Positions 62,188-64,000 of a DNA stretch of 64,000 nt are shown one piece after another. This stretch comes from Methanocalculus chunghsingensis. GTDB taxonomy: Archaea; Halobacteriota; Methanomicrobia; Methanomicrobiales; Methanocorpusculaceae. A program made the translations under genes and the position numbers. The DNA is taken from the NCBI RefSeq assembly GCF_018132105.1, contig NZ_JWHL01000008.1, positions 20,063 through 84,062 on the forward strand. Direction: 5' to 3'. Within the stretch, counting starts at the first letter, position 1. Each line of letters begins with the position of its first letter. The notes under the pieces are model-generated. The model was not told where the DNA came from, did no database searches, and saw only the letters and a list, made by a program, of their open reading frames with translations.

Positions 62188-63144
62188 TCAGGCTCTTCTG
62201 TAGCTCTGGATAAGCTCGTATGCAGGTGCAAGCACCTCGGTGAGGCCATCTGCACAGGCATTCTTTGCATCCATCGGGTGGACTTCTCCGGCGGTATATG
62301 CGGCTTCAAAGGTCTCTATCGAATGGAACTGCCGATCCCCTCCATACTTCTCCGGCCTCTTCACCACAACCTCCCCAAGGCGCGGGAAGATATGATGGCG
62401 GAAGATCTCCATAATCGGATTCCCCTCTGTCTCAGGAGGGCAGAAGGCCTTTTTTATCTTCTTTCTGATCTCTTCTTCCGAATCTGCGACTGATACAACG
62501 TTGCCTGCAGACGAGGACATCTTCTTCCCATCGAGTCCGTTGACGATCGGGGTGTGGACGCAGGCGGGTGGCTGCCTTCCGATTGCACCGAGGTGCTCCC
62601 GGGCGAGCATATGGATCTTCCGCTGGTCGATCCCGCCGACTGCCGCATCCACATTGAGTGCTGCGATGTCGACCATCTGCATGATTGGATAGACCATCTG
62701 GGAGACGGTCGGTGCCTCCATCGCCCGGCCAACCTCGTCCATACTCCTCTTCGCCCGGTTAAGCGTCACCTGCTGGGAGAGTTCAAGAACCTGAAGCTGG
62801 TATTCGGAGTTGAGCTGGATATCTGTTCCCAGTACAAACTCTGCTCCCTTCAGCCCTACAGCCTCGATACATGCCTTATTATACTCGGCAAGTTCCCGAA
62901 CCTCATCCAGGGTTCCTTTCCTGTTGAGGAAGGCATGGAGATCGGCAAGGAGGACAACAACGTGAAAACCTGCCTCCTTCATATCGATGAGCTTGTTGAT
63001 GGTGACGAGGTGGCCCAGATGGATCTCCCCTGAAGGTTCATATCCGGTATATACCCGTTTGACCGGTTGATCGAGAGTTCTCCGCAGCTCCTCTTCCGTA
63101 ACGATTTCAACGGTGTTACGTGCTACGAGATCGAATGGATCCAT
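62188..63144 (-). CDS. tyrS: Tyrosyl-tRNA synthetase
   Basis: A 318-residue class I synthetase of the short archaeal type. The HIGH-like motif is GEIHLGHLVTINKLIDM near residue 40, the tyrosine pocket YTGYEPSG precedes it, ELSQQVTLNRAKRSMDE lies in the connecting region and the KMSKS-like motif is KKMSSSAGN near residue 207. It charges tRNA-Tyr. No anticodon-binding extension beyond the usual archaeal C-terminal domain. First gene of the tyrS-rio1-KH cluster. Confidence 0.97.
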   Translation of the reverse strand: MDPFDLVARNTVEIVTEEELRRTLDQPVKRVYTGYEPSGEIHLGHLVTINKLIDMKEAGFHVVVLLADLHAFLNRKGTLDEVRELAEYNKACIEAVGLKGAEFVLGTDIQLNSEYQLQVLELSQQVTLNRAKRSMDEVGRAMEAPTVSQMVYPIMQMVDIAALNVDAAVGGIDQRKIHMLAREHLGAIGRQPPACVHTPIVNGLDGKKMSSSAGNVVSVADSEEEIRKKIKKAFCPPETEGNPIMEIFRHHIFPRLGEVVVKRPEKYGGDRQFHSIETFEAAYTAGEVHPMDAKNACADGLTEVLAPAYELIQSYRRA

Positions 63145-63240
63145 ACAATACTATTCACGCTGTGAGGCGTTTAAGGTGTGGGGTTCCCAGGTATCGATCC
63201 GGCGCCATTTTCTCCCCTGATCACGATCTAACAAAGGCAG

Positions 63241-63290
63241 GAAGCCCACGACTTCATTCGTGGGATGAATGCCGTTTAAGCGATACATTC
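63241..63290 (+). mobile_element. IS200/IS605-type end palindrome (relic)
   Basis: CCCACGA-CTTCAT-TCGTGGG (63245-63264), followed by ATGAATGCC, is like the subterminal hairpin found at the right end of archaeal IS200/IS605 (TnpB) elements. No transposase or TnpB reading frame is nearby, so this looks like a remnant or a non-autonomous copy. The family call is from memory of such ends and not from a search. Confidence 0.4.
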
Positions 63291-63420
63291 AGTGGTCGAT
63301 ACTAATGTGTGCAAGGCACTTCCTCCGGGGAGACAACGGTTATCATGCACATATCTAGGGGTTGTCTATCAACCAGCCTATCGCACTCCGCTCTGATCCA
63401 ACCCGGATCAGGGAGATGGA

Positions 63421-63458
63421 AGGGCAAACCAACGACTTTAGTCGTTGGTAGTTGATAT
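63421..63458 (+). mobile_element. Second IS200/IS605-like palindrome
   Basis: ACCAACGAC-TTTA-GTCGTTGGT (63428-63449) is a perfect 9-bp stem with a 4-base loop, preceded by GGGCAA and followed by AGTTGATATC, again as at archaeal IS605-group ends or TnpB guide RNA ends. It lies about 165 bases from the first palindrome. The two together could mark the ends of a tiny non-autonomous element. Confidence 0.4.
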
Positions 63459-63724
63459 CTGTGACCACTTCTCCGGGGCATTCTGTCTGCTTGTATGTAC
63501 AACATTCTTCTTTTCCTTCCCCCGCTTGTTCTGGTGGACTTCTTACTCCTCATTCTGCGATTGCAGTGGAAGGGGCCTACTTCAGAACCATGGGGGTTGT
63601 CTGATCCCGGAATTTGCGCGTTTTCCACCTGACCACCCTGAGGAGATCTGAATATGGGCAGAAGAGGGACTTTGATGGGTGTGGCACCGGCTTCGATCCC
63701 TGCAAAATCACGGCTTTATCCGAA

Positions 63725-63734
63725 CCTTTATAAG
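63725..63734 (+). promoter_or_regulatory. TATA box before the hairpin-rich region
   Basis: CTTTATAAGT; transcription would be expected to start about 25 bases downstream, near 63755. Confidence 0.5.
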
Positions 63735-63754
63735 TACGAATAGCATTCTATGTA

Positions 63755-63930
63755 GAGTCGCAGGAGACAGGAGGGCGCCGCGACGGGGCACTGCTCCGCG
63801 CAAAAGCGCCCGAATCAGCCGCAACCCGGAGCATATCCGGGATTGTGGCATCCTGCCTCCGACCGGGCGCAACTCCCTTGCAGGGGGCCTGCGCCACCGG
63901 GTCCCGGCGGTATACATGCCGGGGCTCGTC
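63755..63930 (+). ncRNA. Candidate structured RNA, G+C-rich, several strong hairpins
   Basis: Stems seen: GTCGC 63757-63761 with GCGAC 63780-63784; GCGC 63798-63801 with GCGC 63806-63809 around AAAA; GCCGCAA 63818-63824 with TTGTGGC 63843-63849 continued by CCCGGA 63825-63830 with TCCGGG 63836-63841; GGCGCA 63866-63871 with TGCGCC 63890-63895 enclosing CTCCC/GGGGG; CCCGGC 63903-63908 with GCCGGG 63918-63923. Wobble pairs G821-T846 and T874-G886 hold only on the plus strand. It lacks the SRP RNA and RNase P RNA hallmarks I looked for. Unassigned. Confidence 0.4.
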
Positions 63931-64000
63931 AGGGTGGTGAAGAGATTCGATGGGTTCAGCTGCTTTGGCAGGAACCTATATAACCTCTCCCCGCTAACAT

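Larger units (their letters stand above)
63145..64000. other. Gene-poor end of window
   Basis: No coding frame here looks real. The stretch holds the two IS605-like palindromes, the hairpin-rich region behind a TATA box, and near the right edge CCTATATAAC (about 63975-63984), a good TATA box for a transcript starting at about the window edge. What that transcript is cannot be seen. Confidence 0.6.

Noticed and set aside
63302..63628. Minus-strand frame of 108 codons between the palindromes and beyond
   Set aside because: No TnpB, transposase or other recognisable motif, and it runs through the second hairpin.
63708..63917. Minus-strand Arg/Pro-rich frame of 69 codons
   Set aside because: Composition follows the G+C-rich hairpins; no start signal or family.
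63755..63930. SRP 7S RNA or RNase P RNA
   Set aside because: The conserved SRP asymmetric loop and tetraloop and the RNase P blocks GAGGAAAGUC and ACAGAA were not found on either strand.
1..64000. CRISPR arrays, tRNA or rRNA genes
   Set aside because: No regularly spaced direct repeats, and no tRNA T-loop with a matching acceptor stem, were seen; a dedicated scan would be needed to exclude them fully.

Overview
The window is a 64 kb piece of a euryarchaeal chromosome, almost certainly a methanogen of the order Methanomicrobiales. Supporting genes are F420 biosynthesis (cofH), Orc1/Cdc6 with classical origin recognition boxes, the small subunit of DNA polymerase D, Hel308, KEOPS Cgi121, RIO1, Tsr3, an ER-type signal peptidase, archaeal PurA and PdxS/PdxT. 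Lysine 2,3-aminomutase plus beta-lysine acetyltransferase (the N-epsilon-acetyl-beta-lysine osmolyte pathway), a membrane pyrophosphatase and a cation/proton antiporter suggest a salt-tolerant organism; genus-level placement is inference only.

Layout. 1-3078: small metabolic genes (MBL hydrolase end, GIY-YIG-like protein, iron-sulfur flavoprotein, DUF1805) and pdxST. 3196-16516: a 13 kb same-strand block of seven exported proteins built from cohesin-like, PKD, NHL-propeller and dockerin-like modules. Six carry both a cohesin-like and a dockerin-like module; the seventh carries a cohesin and a C-terminal membrane anchor. This is the strongest candidate for a little-described system: a cohesin-dockerin surface assembly whose cargo is beta-propellers and not polysaccharidases. 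16773-21308: cbiB, a membrane protein, a Trm112-like zinc protein, purA, signal peptidase and cofH. 21469-21619 holds a well-paired candidate structured RNA. 21787-25598 is a multi-PAS histidine kinase split by a frameshift. 25595-34968: YgiQ-type radical SAM, two PEGA surface proteins, cheW, CBS protein, antiporter, ADP-forming acyl-CoA synthetase, deoxyribosyltransferase fusion and tsr3. 34969-41613: an Nramp-like/LYT membrane fusion, a cysteine-cluster protein with no normal start codon, methyltransferase, ROK kinase, ablB-ablA. 41895-50472: cupin with a lysine tail, nadX-nadA-nadC, DUF4349 lipoprotein, mgtE, hppA, TPR protein. 50571-56299: polB (DP1), a helical-repeat protein, aminotransferase, Lrp regulator and orc1/cdc6.

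56321-57131 is a replication origin: recognition boxes on both sides of a roughly 115 bp, nearly pure A+T tract beside cdc6. A further near-perfect box lies inside the start of hel308, 3.4 kb away. 57237-63144 carries moaB and the information-processing genes cgi121-hel308 and tyrS-rio1-KH. 63145-64000 has no convincing gene; it holds two IS200/IS605-type palindromes and a G+C-rich stretch of strong hairpins behind a TATA box, a second candidate structured RNA. No tRNA, rRNA, CRISPR array or intact transposase was seen.
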